From Flavobacteriaceae bacterium (GTDB taxonomy: Bacteria > Bacteroidota > Bacteroidia > Flavobacteriales > Flavobacteriaceae), in contig NVXD01000006.1 in NCBI GenBank assembly GCA_002746415.1, forward strand, positions 62,001 to 126,000: 64,000 bases of DNA. Reading direction: 5' to 3'. The position numbers were made by a program, and so were the translations under genes. Shown in pieces: positions 46,322-54,581 of this stretch. The notes beneath the pieces were generated by a model. It had not been told where the DNA came from and ran no database searches. It saw nothing but the letters and a program-made list of their open reading frames with translations. How positions within the stretch are numbered: position 1 is the stretch's first letter; each line of letters opens with the position of its first letter.

Positions 46322-47038
46322 ATGTTAAAAACCTCCTACATTCTCTTGTTTGTGCTGCTTTGGACACTTATTATTTTTGTATACAACGCTTCTCTTAAAA
46401 AAGCTATTGTGCCACCAAAAACACAATGGAAAAAACTTCTTATCCCTACTTTGGTTTTAGCATTATGGCTAATTTTACAATACACAATTTCAGAAAGTGG
46501 TTTCTATCATAACTTAAGCCTTCCCCCTAGAATTCCTTTATTTATGATTTTTCCATTACTCTTGTTTATGCTAATTTTCTTGTATAGCAAAAGGAAGAGC
46601 CCAATCATTCATGCAATACCCATTTATATCCCAATAGGATATCAAAGTTTTAGAGCCCTTATAGAAGTACTTTTTTATTATACTTTTTTGCAAGGAATTC
46701 TTCCTCTTCAAGTCACTTTTGAAGGCGCAAACTATGATGTATTACTGGGCATATCAGCAATATTTATGGGCATCTATGCATTCAAAAAAAATGCTTCTAA
46801 AAAACTGTTGCTTGTTTGGAATTTTATTGGCATTGGTGTAGTGGCATTTGCGGCATTTATTTTTATTACCTCTTTCTATTTTCCTTCCATTTGGGGGCAA
46901 GAAAATGCCGAAATATCTGAAGAATTTAATCAGTTTCCATTTCTATTGCTCCCTACATTTTTTATGCCTTCCGCAATTTTTATGCATATTCTTTCAATTA
47001 TTCAACTAAGAAAAAGGCTAGTAGCGAACAAAGTGTAA
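46322..47038 (+). CDS. Multi-pass membrane protein, unknown
   Basis: A 238-residue integral membrane protein with about seven helices (for example TSYILLFVLLWTLIIFVYNA, LIPTLVLALWLILQY, FLLLPTFFMPSAIFMHILSI). I do not recognise the family. It follows the MarR gene by 38 bases and is likely part of its operon, which suggests control by the MarR ligand. Confidence 0.65.
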   Translation: MLKTSYILLFVLLWTLIIFVYNASLKKAIVPPKTQWKKLLIPTLVLALWLILQYTISESGFYHNLSLPPRIPLFMIFPLLLFMLIFLYSKRKSPIIHAIPIYIPIGYQSFRALIEVLFYYTFLQGILPLQVTFEGANYDVLLGISAIFMGIYAFKKNASKKLLLVWNFIGIGVVAFAAFIFITSFYFPSIWGQENAEISEEFNQFPFLLLPTFFMPSAIFMHILSIIQLRKRLVANKV

Positions 47039-47111
47039 AGTACCAATGTTAGGAGCATATAACGCAAATTTACAACAACAATGACCACTAAATAACAATC
47101 CATAATAGCCA

Positions 47112-47141
47112 TTGTTTCATTGATTTTTAAGACTAACTTCG
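47112..47141 (+). promoter_or_regulatory. Promoter of the GNAT gene
   Basis: TTG (47112-47114), 19 bases, TAACTTCG (47134-47141) matches the Bacteroidota -33/-7 promoter pattern well. It predicts a 5' leader of about 75 bases before the ATG at 47224. Confidence 0.5.
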
Positions 47142-47223
47142 TCATGTATGCAGTCCCAGAACTGTAGGTATTGAGTTGCTATTAAATGGATATCTTTAAC
47201 CATAGCCAAAAGCCTAAAAAGAG

Positions 47224-47748
47224 ATGATGGAATTTAAACCACACAGGATTGATTTTGCAAAGGAATTTGCGAAAATGAAAAACATTCCTGAAATACTTGA
47301 CAATGGCTATGATAAAACCCCAAATCCATATACTGAAAAAGATGCTCTGGAATTTATACAGCAGGAGATAGTTAAAAAACCAATGGAACGATTTCTAATT
47401 TATTGGAACAATGAGGTAGCCGGGGAAATAGGAATTACACTAAAAGAAGATGTGTTTCGCTTAAATGCTGAAATCGGATATTTTATTTCTAAAAACTACT
47501 GGGGCAATGGATTGGCAACTCTAGCCGTAGGAAAAATGACAGCTTATACCTTTGCTAATTTTGAGGTGGTAAGAATCGTTGCTGGAGTGTTCGATTTTAA
47601 TAAATCATCCATGAAAGTATTAGAAAAGAATGGGTACTATTTAGAAAGTGTTCGGAAAAAAGCGGTCATAAAAAAAGGGAAAATTATGGACGATTATATC
47701 TGGGTGAAATTGAAAGATGAACCCGCAGCTACAAACACAAAGAAATAA
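47224..47748 (+). CDS. GNAT-family N-acetyltransferase (RimJ/RimL type)
   Basis: A 174-residue acetyltransferase. The acetyl-CoA loop is ISKNYWGNGLATLAV (about 91-105), preceded by the strand AEIGYF and followed by VRIVAGVFDFNKSSMKVLEKNGY, the hallmark of RimJ/RimL enzymes that acetylate protein N-termini or small amines. Cytoplasmic. The start could equally be the second Met. Monocistronic with its own promoter. Confidence 0.88.
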   Translation: MMEFKPHRIDFAKEFAKMKNIPEILDNGYDKTPNPYTEKDALEFIQQEIVKKPMERFLIYWNNEVAGEIGITLKEDVFRLNAEIGYFISKNYWGNGLATLAVGKMTAYTFANFEVVRIVAGVFDFNKSSMKVLEKNGYYLESVRKKAVIKKGKIMDDYIWVKLKDEPAATNTKK

Positions 47749-47908
47749 AAACAAGTATTTCGTAGGTTCTAACCCTCCCCTTAATTTCGTTATTTTATTT
47801 AATTAAAATTCATACCCCCCTCCTGCAAAACAATTACTTACAGTTATTGCTTCGTGGATTTTTTAAAGGTATCTTAGTTGAGTAACCAACTAAAAACCAA
47901 CTTAGAAG

Positions 47909-48775
47909 ATGAAATATTTCCTTTCATTAGCTCTTGTAGCGCTGTTAATATCCTGTCAAACACAAAAAAAAGAAACTAAAAGTCAATGGGTCCCCCTTTG
48001 GAACGGGCAGGATTTCACAGGCTGGCATACGTATTTAGGAACCCCCTATAATCAAGAAACGGATAGTACAGGTGCTACCCTCGAAGCTTTTGGGGTGGAT
48101 CATGACCCACTAGAGGTCATACATATCGTAGATACAGATGCCGGTAAGGCAATTCGGGTTTCAGGAGTAGCTTGGGGCATGATTTACACCAAAGAGGAAT
48201 TTAAGAATTACCATTTAAAACTAAAAGTAAAATGGGGTGAAGACATGCATCCACCAAGAGAAAAAGGCCCTAGAGATAGTGGTTTACTGTATCATGGCTT
48301 TGGGGAGCCTGGTTCGGCCTATTCTTGGATGAGCTCCCAAGAATTACAAATACAACAGGGTGATATGGGTGATTATTGGCCTGTGGGTGATGTGGAGATT
48401 GATGTACCTACAGTTCCAAAGGATGACAAGTATTATATCTACGACAAGGATGCAGCCCTTAGAACCTATTATTTTGCAGATATACTAGAAAATGCAGCCC
48501 AAGATAGCATGGCAAAAAGACGTGTGTTTAAAGGTCTTGATGCCGAAAAACCCCATGGGCAATGGAATGATGTTGAGTTAATTACCTATGGAGATACGAG
48601 TATTCATATCGTGAATGGAAAAGTAGTCATGCGTTTATTCAATTCACGTACCATGAGTGATAAACAACCCCTTACTTCTGGTAAAATAATATTGCAATCA
48701 GAAGGAGCAGAAGTCTACTATAAAGATGTGTTTTATAAAAACATTACAGAAATTCCTCAGAAATATATGGACTGA
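47909..48775 (+). CDS. DUF1080 (3-keto-disaccharide hydrolase-like) lipoprotein
   Basis: A 288-residue lipoprotein (signal ending LLISCQT). The mature protein is a jelly-roll of the DUF1080 type, starting VPLWNGQDFTGWHTYLG and containing FKNYHLKLKVKWG, RDSGLLYHG, LQIQQGDMGDYW, and QWNDVELITYGDTS. Members of the family hydrolyse 3-keto-glycosides or bind glycans, in the periplasm or at the surface. The full length suggests a functional protein. It is 67 bases upstream of the DinB gene and probably cotranscribed. Confidence 0.88.
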   Translation: MKYFLSLALVALLISCQTQKKETKSQWVPLWNGQDFTGWHTYLGTPYNQETDSTGATLEAFGVDHDPLEVIHIVDTDAGKAIRVSGVAWGMIYTKEEFKNYHLKLKVKWGEDMHPPREKGPRDSGLLYHGFGEPGSAYSWMSSQELQIQQGDMGDYWPVGDVEIDVPTVPKDDKYYIYDKDAALRTYYFADILENAAQDSMAKRRVFKGLDAEKPHGQWNDVELITYGDTSIHIVNGKVVMRLFNSRTMSDKQPLTSGKIILQSEGAEVYYKDVFYKNITEIPQKYMD

Positions 48776-48842
48776 ATCCCTTAAAATCTATGAAAATTCC
48801 TTCTTAACTAAAACATTCTGAACCTTAAAAAAACAAAACAAC

Positions 48843-49493
48843 ATGGATAATCAAACAAAACAATTTAATCGCAGAAAATTTATTAAGAAATCATCCTTGG
48901 TTTTGGGGACAGCTTCTTTTTTTGGTTTGCCACAAATGGCTTGTGCCTCTTCTTTAACGAGTCAGGATGACATCAATATTATTGGACCCAAAGAAGGGTT
49001 TAGCCCACATATAGGGACCTTAGTATCCATGATGAACTGGATGCGAATGGTCATTTTAAGTCCCGTCAAGGAAATGACGGTAACAGATTTAGATTATTTG
49101 GTAGATGAAAAGGCCAACTCCATTGGTGCCATGCTGTGGCATTTGGCGGCAACAGAGCGTTTTTATCAAATCCATACGTTTGAGGGAAGACAATGGGGAG
49201 ATTGGGAAAAAGAGGATATCGAAAACTGGAGTGTAGGTTTTGGACTTGGAGATACCGCTCGTAAAGAAATAAAGGGGAATGAAATAGATTTCTACCTTCA
49301 AAAATTAAAAGATGTTCGGGAACACACCCTTCAGGAATTGGCAAAGCGAGATGACGATTGGTTAATGACAGTGGACAAGGAATTTCCATGGGGGCCCACC
49401 AACAACTATTGCAAATGGTTCCATGTATGTGAGCATGAATCTAATCATAACGGACAATTTAAATTCATCAAAAGTAGACTGGCTTCCTCCTAA
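48843..49493 (+). CDS. Tat-exported DinB-family protein
   Basis: A 216-residue protein whose N-terminus NRRKFIKKSSLVLGTASF is a twin-arginine signal (Arg10-Arg11), so it is folded and probably metal-loaded before export. The mature part is a four-helix DinB/YfiT bundle: ANSIGAMLWHLAATERFYQI carries the first metal His and FHVCEHESNHNGQFKFI carries the others. Members are thiol-dependent S-transferases or of unknown activity. A paralogue with a Sec signal lies at 52656. A lipobox-like MACASS follows the Tat motif, so it may become a lipoprotein. Confidence 0.85.
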   Translation: MDNQTKQFNRRKFIKKSSLVLGTASFFGLPQMACASSLTSQDDINIIGPKEGFSPHIGTLVSMMNWMRMVILSPVKEMTVTDLDYLVDEKANSIGAMLWHLAATERFYQIHTFEGRQWGDWEKEDIENWSVGFGLGDTARKEIKGNEIDFYLQKLKDVREHTLQELAKRDDDWLMTVDKEFPWGPTNNYCKWFHVCEHESNHNGQFKFIKSRLASS

Positions 49494-49569
49494 AAATGGG
49501 AATTAATTAGCCTTTGCAAAAAAAGCTAAACACTTTTTTGTGTGAGTGAAATTTCCAAAGTAAAAAAAA

Positions 49570-50118
49570 ATGAAAAACAAAAAATGTGACAAATGTGAGA
49601 ATTTAAATTTGAGTTCAGCAAAGTACTGTTCGCAATGCGGTTATAAGCTGGCTGTTGAAGAAGTAGTTGAAAATACACCACAAATCAATCAAAAACTCAA
49701 ATCAAAGAATAGACTAGTGCCAATAATTGTGGGAATTATTACATTTATAGTTGCTTATTTTGGTGCACAAAAATTATTTAATACGGAACAAACCTTTGAC
49801 AAAGTCTTGACCAGGGTTGCAAGTGAAATAAATGAAAATTGTCCTTTAATTATTGACGGTGATACTCGTCTTGACAATACCATTGGCTTGCCTAATAATA
49901 CATTTCAGTACAATTATACTTTAATTAATTTGGATCAACGTGATATAAATGTTGCTGAGCTAAGAAAAACCATTGAACCGAACATCGTAAATAATGTTAA
50001 GACCAATCCTGATATGAAAGAATTCAGAGATAATAAGGTTACGATGACATATAATTACAAGGACAAAAATGGTGTATTTATCATTAAAATAATTGTAACT
50101 CCAGAGATGTATGAATAA
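49570..50118 (+). CDS. Zinc-ribbon membrane protein
   Basis: A 182-residue protein with an N-terminal zinc ribbon KKCDKCENLNLSSAKYCSQCGY (two CxxC knuckles), one membrane helix at about 49-66 (LVPIIVGIITFIVAYFGAQ), and a C-terminal extracytoplasmic domain (about 75-182) rich in Asn and Thr. The zinc-ribbon-plus-helix layout is common, but the external domain is not recognised. The last 8 bases overlap the start of the DoxX-like gene. Confidence 0.75.
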   Translation: MKNKKCDKCENLNLSSAKYCSQCGYKLAVEEVVENTPQINQKLKSKNRLVPIIVGIITFIVAYFGAQKLFNTEQTFDKVLTRVASEINENCPLIIDGDTRLDNTIGLPNNTFQYNYTLINLDQRDINVAELRKTIEPNIVNNVKTNPDMKEFRDNKVTMTYNYKDKNGVFIIKIIVTPEMYE

Positions 50119-50566
50119 AATTTTAACCAAACTAGATAAGACCATCATAGCTAAAATGAGGCGCATAAGTGCCCCAACAATTCGGTTTTCATTTGGCGTA
50201 ATATTTATTTGGTTCGGGATCCTTAAACCTCTTAGGTATTCTGCTGCAGAAGGGCTGCTAAAAGCTACCGTAGAATGGTTGCCCTTTGGGTCGCCTAACA
50301 ATTGGTTGACCGTTATTGGATGGTGGGAAGTTGCCATAGGGGTCTTGTTTTTATTTCCAAAAACCACTCGGATTGCAATTCTGTTATTGCTACTCCAAAT
50401 GGTAGGCACGTTTATGCCATTAGTATTTCTTTCAGAGGTTACATTTCAATCAGGAAATGTATTGCTTCCAACAATGGAAGGCCAATACATTATTAAAAAT
50501 TTAATGATTATCTCTGCTGCTTTAGTATTGGGTGGTACTGTTGCTCGAATGCGCAAAACTGAATGA
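50111..50566 (+). CDS. DoxX-like small membrane protein
   Basis: A 151-residue membrane protein with four helices. FSFGVIFIWFGILKPLRYSAAEGL and NNWLTVIGWWEVAIGVLFLF fit the DoxX/DUF417-like family, associated with thiol or quinone metabolism. It starts inside the end of the zinc-ribbon gene, which couples their translation. Confidence 0.75.
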   Translation: MNKILTKLDKTIIAKMRRISAPTIRFSFGVIFIWFGILKPLRYSAAEGLLKATVEWLPFGSPNNWLTVIGWWEVAIGVLFLFPKTTRIAILLLLLQMVGTFMPLVFLSEVTFQSGNVLLPTMEGQYIIKNLMIISAALVLGGTVARMRKTE

Positions 50567-50684
50567 TAAACAACTACTTACAAATACTGATTAATGATTA
50601 TTTAATTATGTGAGTTGTGCTGTCCCTAGTGCTAGGGAATTCCAGTATAAAAACAGATTCCTCTCTTTAAGGGTTGTTTCATAA

Positions 50685-50716
50685 AAAACTTCTCAAATAA
50701 GGATTAAAACTTCTCA
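50685..50716 (+). promoter_or_regulatory. Direct repeat, likely AraC-type operator
   Basis: AAAACTTCTCA occurs at 50685-50695 and again at 50706-50716, a spacing of exactly 21 bases, two helical turns. The second copy extends to AAAACTTCTCAGACAAA. A third copy with one mismatch (AAAACTTTTCAGACAAA, 51589-51605) lies at the end of the AraC gene, 79 bases before the SRPBCC gene. Tandem boxes on one face of the helix are typical of AraC-family sites. Confidence 0.5.
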
Positions 50717-50759
50717 GACAAATGCAACCCTATTAAAATTGATTCTTTTGTAAGAAAAC

Positions 50760-51611
50760 ATGAACCTTAAATCAATAGCATTATTTGGCAAAACACTTTT
50801 CAGTTGGGTAACCATGGAACAGCTTGTGCACATGCCTATCCCTATGCCAGAAAATGAAGCAGCATTTGTATATACCCTAAAAGGAAGTTGTGTCAGCTAT
50901 TCTGAGACAGACGAGTTACATATAGTCGCCAATCAAGCAGTTCTGGCTAAATGTGGAAACAGTATGTTTAGGACACTTGCTTATGGTGGAAGCACAGCAT
51001 ATAGTGCAATATCTATTCGCTTCCATAAAGAAGTCCTAGAGCAATTGTATAGTGATACGCCTTCACCCTTTTTTAAAACGGCAGATAGTCCATTAAGCGT
51101 GAACAGCGTTTTAGTTGAAGGGAACGAACTCATATCGCAATTTGCAAAGAGCCTTATGTATTATTTTGACCACCAAGAAATCCTAACAGAAGAACTCCTT
51201 ATTCTAAAATTGAAGGAGCTTATTGTTTTGCTGTTGCAAGCAGAGAATTCTCCTGAAATTCTTGGAATAATGAACAACCTTTTTGAAAACAAAACCTTCA
51301 AGTTTAAGGAGATTATAAAGGCACATATATGCTCCTCTATAAATATTGAAGAATTAGCGCAACTCACCAACCATAGTCTTTCGTCATTCAAAAAAGAATT
51401 TAAACGCATCTATAATGACACTCCTAATAATTATATCATTACCCAAAGGATTGAAAAAGTAGCTGCTCTATTGTCTATTTCAAAGGATACCATCAGTACT
51501 ATAGCCTACGATTGTGAGTTCAAAACACTTGCCCATATGTCTAGGGTATTTAAAGCTAAATATGGCATTTCACCTACCACTTACAGGCAAAACTTTTCAG
51601 ACAAACGATAA
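50760..51611 (+). CDS. AraC-family transcriptional regulator
   Basis: A 283-residue protein with an N-terminal cupin-like ligand domain (about 1-150) and a C-terminal double helix-turn-helix: INIEELAQLTNHSLSSFKKEF and DTISTIAYDCEFKTLAHMSRVFKAKYGISPTTYR (about 235-280). Lacks a signal or membrane part. Direct repeats 44-75 bases upstream suggest autoregulation. The SRPBCC gene follows 73 bases later on the same strand. Confidence 0.9.
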   Translation: MNLKSIALFGKTLFSWVTMEQLVHMPIPMPENEAAFVYTLKGSCVSYSETDELHIVANQAVLAKCGNSMFRTLAYGGSTAYSAISIRFHKEVLEQLYSDTPSPFFKTADSPLSVNSVLVEGNELISQFAKSLMYYFDHQEILTEELLILKLKELIVLLLQAENSPEILGIMNNLFENKTFKFKEIIKAHICSSINIEELAQLTNHSLSSFKKEFKRIYNDTPNNYIITQRIEKVAALLSISKDTISTIAYDCEFKTLAHMSRVFKAKYGISPTTYRQNFSDKR

Positions 51612-51684
51612 AACTTCATAGTCAAACCTATCGGCTATTCCCAAACTACTTTTGATTCATCTATAATTCAGCAAAAAATAAAAG

Positions 51685-52269
51685 ATGAGGAAAAGAAAAG
51701 GAAAAGTCATGCTACTTACTTTGCTAATAATAATACTATTTACGTCTATTATTGTGGCTCAGAATCAGAAAAAAGTGAAAGTAATTCAGAAAACATTGCT
51801 AAGTGATACCATTAATGTGCCAGCAGACTCCCTTTGGGTAATTCTTAGAGCATTTGACAAAGTTGCTCATTGGACTTCAGAATTAGAGCATTCAGAAGGT
51901 GTAGGTCAAGCAAAATTTGAGGGGGCTACTTGTAACAAAAGAGTTTGTCTGCAGGATGGCAAAAAACTAGTGGAAGAACTTACGATGTTTAGTGATGAAA
52001 AAAGAGAACTTGCCTATGAATTAAGGGAGGGAGCACCGGGTTTTGTGAAACTTGCTAAAAATCACTGGAGGGTTATTGAAATTAGCCCAAATCAAAGTAA
52101 AGTTCAGATGGATGTTACAATACATCTTTCCAAATTTATGGGTTTTTTCTTAGGAGGTATCATTACCAAGACAATGACCAAAAAGGTTGGAATTGTCCTG
52201 GATGAATTAAAAATTTACGCAGAAACTGGTGAAGTATCTGAGGCAAAAAAAAGGCAGTTAAATCACTAG
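51685..52269 (+). CDS. Membrane-anchored SRPBCC (START-like) protein
   Basis: A 194-residue protein with a basic N-terminus and a membrane helix or signal (KVMLLTLLIIILFTSIIVAQ), then a START-like SRPBCC domain: VPADSLWVILRAFDKVAHWTSELEHSEG is the usual opening for polyketide-cyclase-like members, followed by strands and a C-terminal helix. Such domains bind hydrophobic ligands. A copy of the AraC box lies just upstream, so the gene is probably a target of the regulator encoded before it. Confidence 0.8.
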   Translation: MRKRKGKVMLLTLLIIILFTSIIVAQNQKKVKVIQKTLLSDTINVPADSLWVILRAFDKVAHWTSELEHSEGVGQAKFEGATCNKRVCLQDGKKLVEELTMFSDEKRELAYELREGAPGFVKLAKNHWRVIEISPNQSKVQMDVTIHLSKFMGFFLGGIITKTMTKKVGIVLDELKIYAETGEVSEAKKRQLNH

Positions 52270-52310
52270 TCTAAATATGAGAATAGCGTTTTACTCCTTG
52301 TTAAAACTTC

Positions 52311-52385
52311 AGATTTATCGTCGCTTTGCTCACTCGAAATGGCGCCTAGTAGTTCCTTTGTCATTTCGAGTAAACGGAGGAATCT
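52311..52385. repeat. Palindromic 75-bp element, full copy 1
   Basis: Imperfect palindrome. The inner arms ACTCGAAATG and CATTTCGAGT and the outer arms AGATTTATC and GAGGAATCT face each other around a 22-base centre with TAGTAGTTCCT. The spacer 52270-52655 (386 bases) holds this element, a half copy at 52445-52474 (AAATTTCTCGTCGC ... ACTCGAAA) and nothing else that I can name. Confidence 0.8.
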
Positions 52386-52655
52386 AAACTGTCTATTCCC
52401 AAAAAACCAACAAGAACCAACCAATCACAAATATTCTTAAATCCAAATTTCTCGTCGCTTTTACTTACTCGAAAACCAAGTTGTTTTATGGCGCATAATT
52501 TCTGATTAACAATTACTTAGCTCTCTTTATTTATGACTTTTTTATGACAAACTTGTTCATATTTGTTGAACTTGTACTCCTATAATTGTCTATTAAATGC
52601 TGAAAAGTTCATAAGTCTTAATTAAATAACACATATAATTTCAAAACAGAATCCT

Positions 52656-53219
52656 ATGAAGTCTCTAAAGAAGCAAACCACATTATTCCTTTTATGTGTA
52701 TCGTTCTCAGTACTACATGCACAAAATGAAATGAAACCAGCAGAGGGCTATACCCCTCAAATTGGTTATATGGTAGCAATGCTAGAAGAAACAAAGAATG
52801 CAATTACGGAAAGTATCAGTGCATTAAACCAAACAGAAACCGATTTTATGTTCGACACCAAAGCCAACAGTATTGGTGCTTTACTCATGCATGTAATGGC
52901 CACTGAAGCATACTTCCAAGTGGAAACTTTAGAAGGCCGTACGTGGACTGATGAAGAAAAAGAGTTTTGGGGAGTTGCATCTGGTTTGGGAGCAACTTCA
53001 AAAGAAAAAGTAAAAGGGAAACCAATAACATATTATTTGGAGCTTTGGAATGAGCTTCGTAAAAAAACACTTGACGGTTTAAAAACTAAGAATGATGCCT
53101 GGTTCGCATCAAACATAGAAGAAGGTATAAACAATCATTGGGCATGGTTTCATATTTTGGAGCACCAGGCCAATCATATGGGTCAAATAGCGATGGTAAA
53201 AAACAGACTCGCCAAATAA
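52656..53219 (+). CDS. Sec-exported DinB-family protein
   Basis: A 187-residue protein with a Sec signal peptide (ending VLHAQN). The mature part matches the Tat-exported DinB protein at 48843: GYTPQIGYMVAMLEETKN, then TKANSIGALLMHVMATEAYFQ and FHILEHQANHMGQIAMVKNRL, with the conserved metal-binding histidines. Both therefore have the same periplasmic DinB fold reached by different export routes. Function unknown. It stands alone between repeat-rich spacers. Confidence 0.85.
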   Translation: MKSLKKQTTLFLLCVSFSVLHAQNEMKPAEGYTPQIGYMVAMLEETKNAITESISALNQTETDFMFDTKANSIGALLMHVMATEAYFQVETLEGRTWTDEEKEFWGVASGLGATSKEKVKGKPITYYLELWNELRKKTLDGLKTKNDAWFASNIEEGINNHWAWFHILEHQANHMGQIAMVKNRLAK

Positions 53220-53245
53220 ACGAAAGGTTCTATAGTGGTTCTGCT

Positions 53246-53372
53246 GTAATTTCGAATGCAAGGAGAAATCCAATTCATCAAACCAAAATCCATTCTTTAG
53301 ATTTCTCGTCGTAAACTCCCTCGAAATGACATATAGCGATTCCTACGTCATTTCGAGTGTAAGGAGAAATCT
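53246..53372. repeat. Palindromic element: half copy and full copy 2
   Basis: A half copy (GTAATTTCGAATGCAAGG then AGAAATC, 53246-53270) is followed by a full copy (53299-53372): outer arms AGATTTCTC / GAGAAATCT, inner arms CTCGAAATGAC / GTCATTTCGAG, both perfect, with a 16-base centre. The transcript of either strand would form a long hairpin. Confidence 0.85.
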
Positions 53373-53487
53373 ATGCTGTTTTATAGCCAATTGATCGTGA
53401 TTGCCTCAATATCAGCGCAAATTCTTATCTTTAAGGTAAGTGCAATACGTGCAAGTTAGTTGGAGAGAATAATTTAAATAAATTCAG

Positions 53488-54165
53488 ATGGACAGGAAAA
53501 AATTCTTAAAAAATGGTTTGGTTGGCTTGGGAACTATTGTTGCCTTACCAACTGTACTAACATCTTTTTCAAAAAATAAGGAAGCTATAGGAGACTGTGA
53601 TATGTCACCTAGAGAAACCGCAGGGCCTTTCCCAAATATTTCACCTGCTACCTTGGCCATGCAAAATATTATTGGAAATAGAACTGGGGTTCCTTTTTTA
53701 ATTACACTAACTATCCAAGACCAAAGTGATAATTGCAAGCCCTTAGCAAATGTATTTGTTGACATATGGCATTGTGATGCAAAAGGATACTATTCTCAAT
53801 ATGGTAAAATTCCATTGCAACGGGCAGATTACACCAATGAAAGCTTCTTACGTGGCAGGCAAACCACAGATGAGAATGGTCAAATTTCCTTCATCAGTAT
53901 TTTTCCAGGATGGTATCCGAGCCGTGCCCCTCATATTCATGTTGAAGTATTAGATGCTAATGAAAATTCCTTAAGGATTACGCAGATCGCTTTTCCAGAA
54001 GATGTTTGTGATACAGTTTATGCAACAAATGATTATAAGGGAAAGGCCGACACATTAAACGCAGGTGACGGTGTGTTTGCCAACAGCCTGGATGGGAATA
54101 TGTTGGATAACATCTCAGGAAATACAACGGATGGCTATACACTATTGAAAACGATTGTGGTTTAA
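53488..54165 (+). CDS. Exported intradiol ring-cleavage dioxygenase
   Basis: A 225-residue protein with an export signal MDRKKFLKNGLVGLGTIVA that looks like a Tat signal except that the pair is Arg-Lys rather than Arg-Arg. The catalytic domain has the non-haem iron ligands of protocatechuate/catechol dioxygenases: WHCDAKGYYSQY supplies the first Tyr, and FPGWYPSRAPHIHVEV the second Tyr and both His. The family opening PRETAGPFP (about 39-47) is intact. The usual enzymes are cytoplasmic; exported members occur in Bacteroidota, and their substrate is not clear. Flanked by repeats on both sides. Confidence 0.85.
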   Translation: MDRKKFLKNGLVGLGTIVALPTVLTSFSKNKEAIGDCDMSPRETAGPFPNISPATLAMQNIIGNRTGVPFLITLTIQDQSDNCKPLANVFVDIWHCDAKGYYSQYGKIPLQRADYTNESFLRGRQTTDENGQISFISIFPGWYPSRAPHIHVEVLDANENSLRITQIAFPEDVCDTVYATNDYKGKADTLNAGDGVFANSLDGNMLDNISGNTTDGYTLLKTIVV

Positions 54166-54206
54166 CTTAGCCCAAATAGGTCCACTAAATTTTAAGGTAA
54201 TGTTAT

Positions 54207-54408
54207 CATGCTGAACTTGTTTCAGCAGCTCATCAGTATTTCATTTACTTGATGTGATTCTGAAATTAATTCAGAATCACGCTACTACAATACTCTGTAC
54301 TAAATAAGCTTATCCTTTGGTCATGCTGAACTTGTTTCAGCATCTCATCAGTATTATACTTATTTGATGCGATTCTGAAATCCCCAATACTTCGGCGTAG
54401 AATGACTT
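54207..54408. repeat. Second repeat family, two tandem copies
   Basis: CATGCTGAACTTGTTTCAGC then TCATCAGTAT occurs at 54207 and 54322. Each copy is followed about 35 bases later by TTGATG(T/C)GATTCTGAAAT; in copy 1 this forms the hairpin GATTCTGAAATTAATTCAGAATC. GCTGAACTTGTTTCAGC is itself an inverted repeat. Part of the 416-base spacer 54166-54581. Confidence 0.8.
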
Positions 54409-54416
54409 GGTTTGCT

Positions 54417-54555
54417 GTCATTTCGAGCGAAAGGAGAAATCTAAGTTGTCTAGTACCTAATAACCAATATCCTTCAATCCAGATTTCTCGTCACATGCTC
54501 GCTCGAAATGACCTAATAGTAGTTCCTCCGTCATTTCGACTAAAAAGAGAAATCT
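54417..54555. repeat. Palindromic element: half copy and full copy 3
   Basis: Half copy GTCATTTCGAGCGAAAGG then AGAAATCT (54417-54443) followed by a full 75-bp copy (54481-54555) with arms AGATTTCTC / GAGAAATCT and CTCGAAATGAC / GTCATTTCGAC. The centre shares TAGTAGTTCCT with copy 1. Lies between convergent genes. Confidence 0.85.
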
Positions 54556-54581
54556 AAATTGTTTCATTCACAAACAAACCC

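Noticed and set aside
52600-52655. An ECF-like GAAC ... GTC promoter before the Sec-exported DinB gene
   Set aside because: Only the minimal core matches and the GCAACC form seen at the other two sites is missing.
52311-54555. CRISPR-like repeats
   Set aside because: The copies are palindromic, unevenly spaced and in both half and full forms, with genes between them; there are no regular spacers or cas genes.
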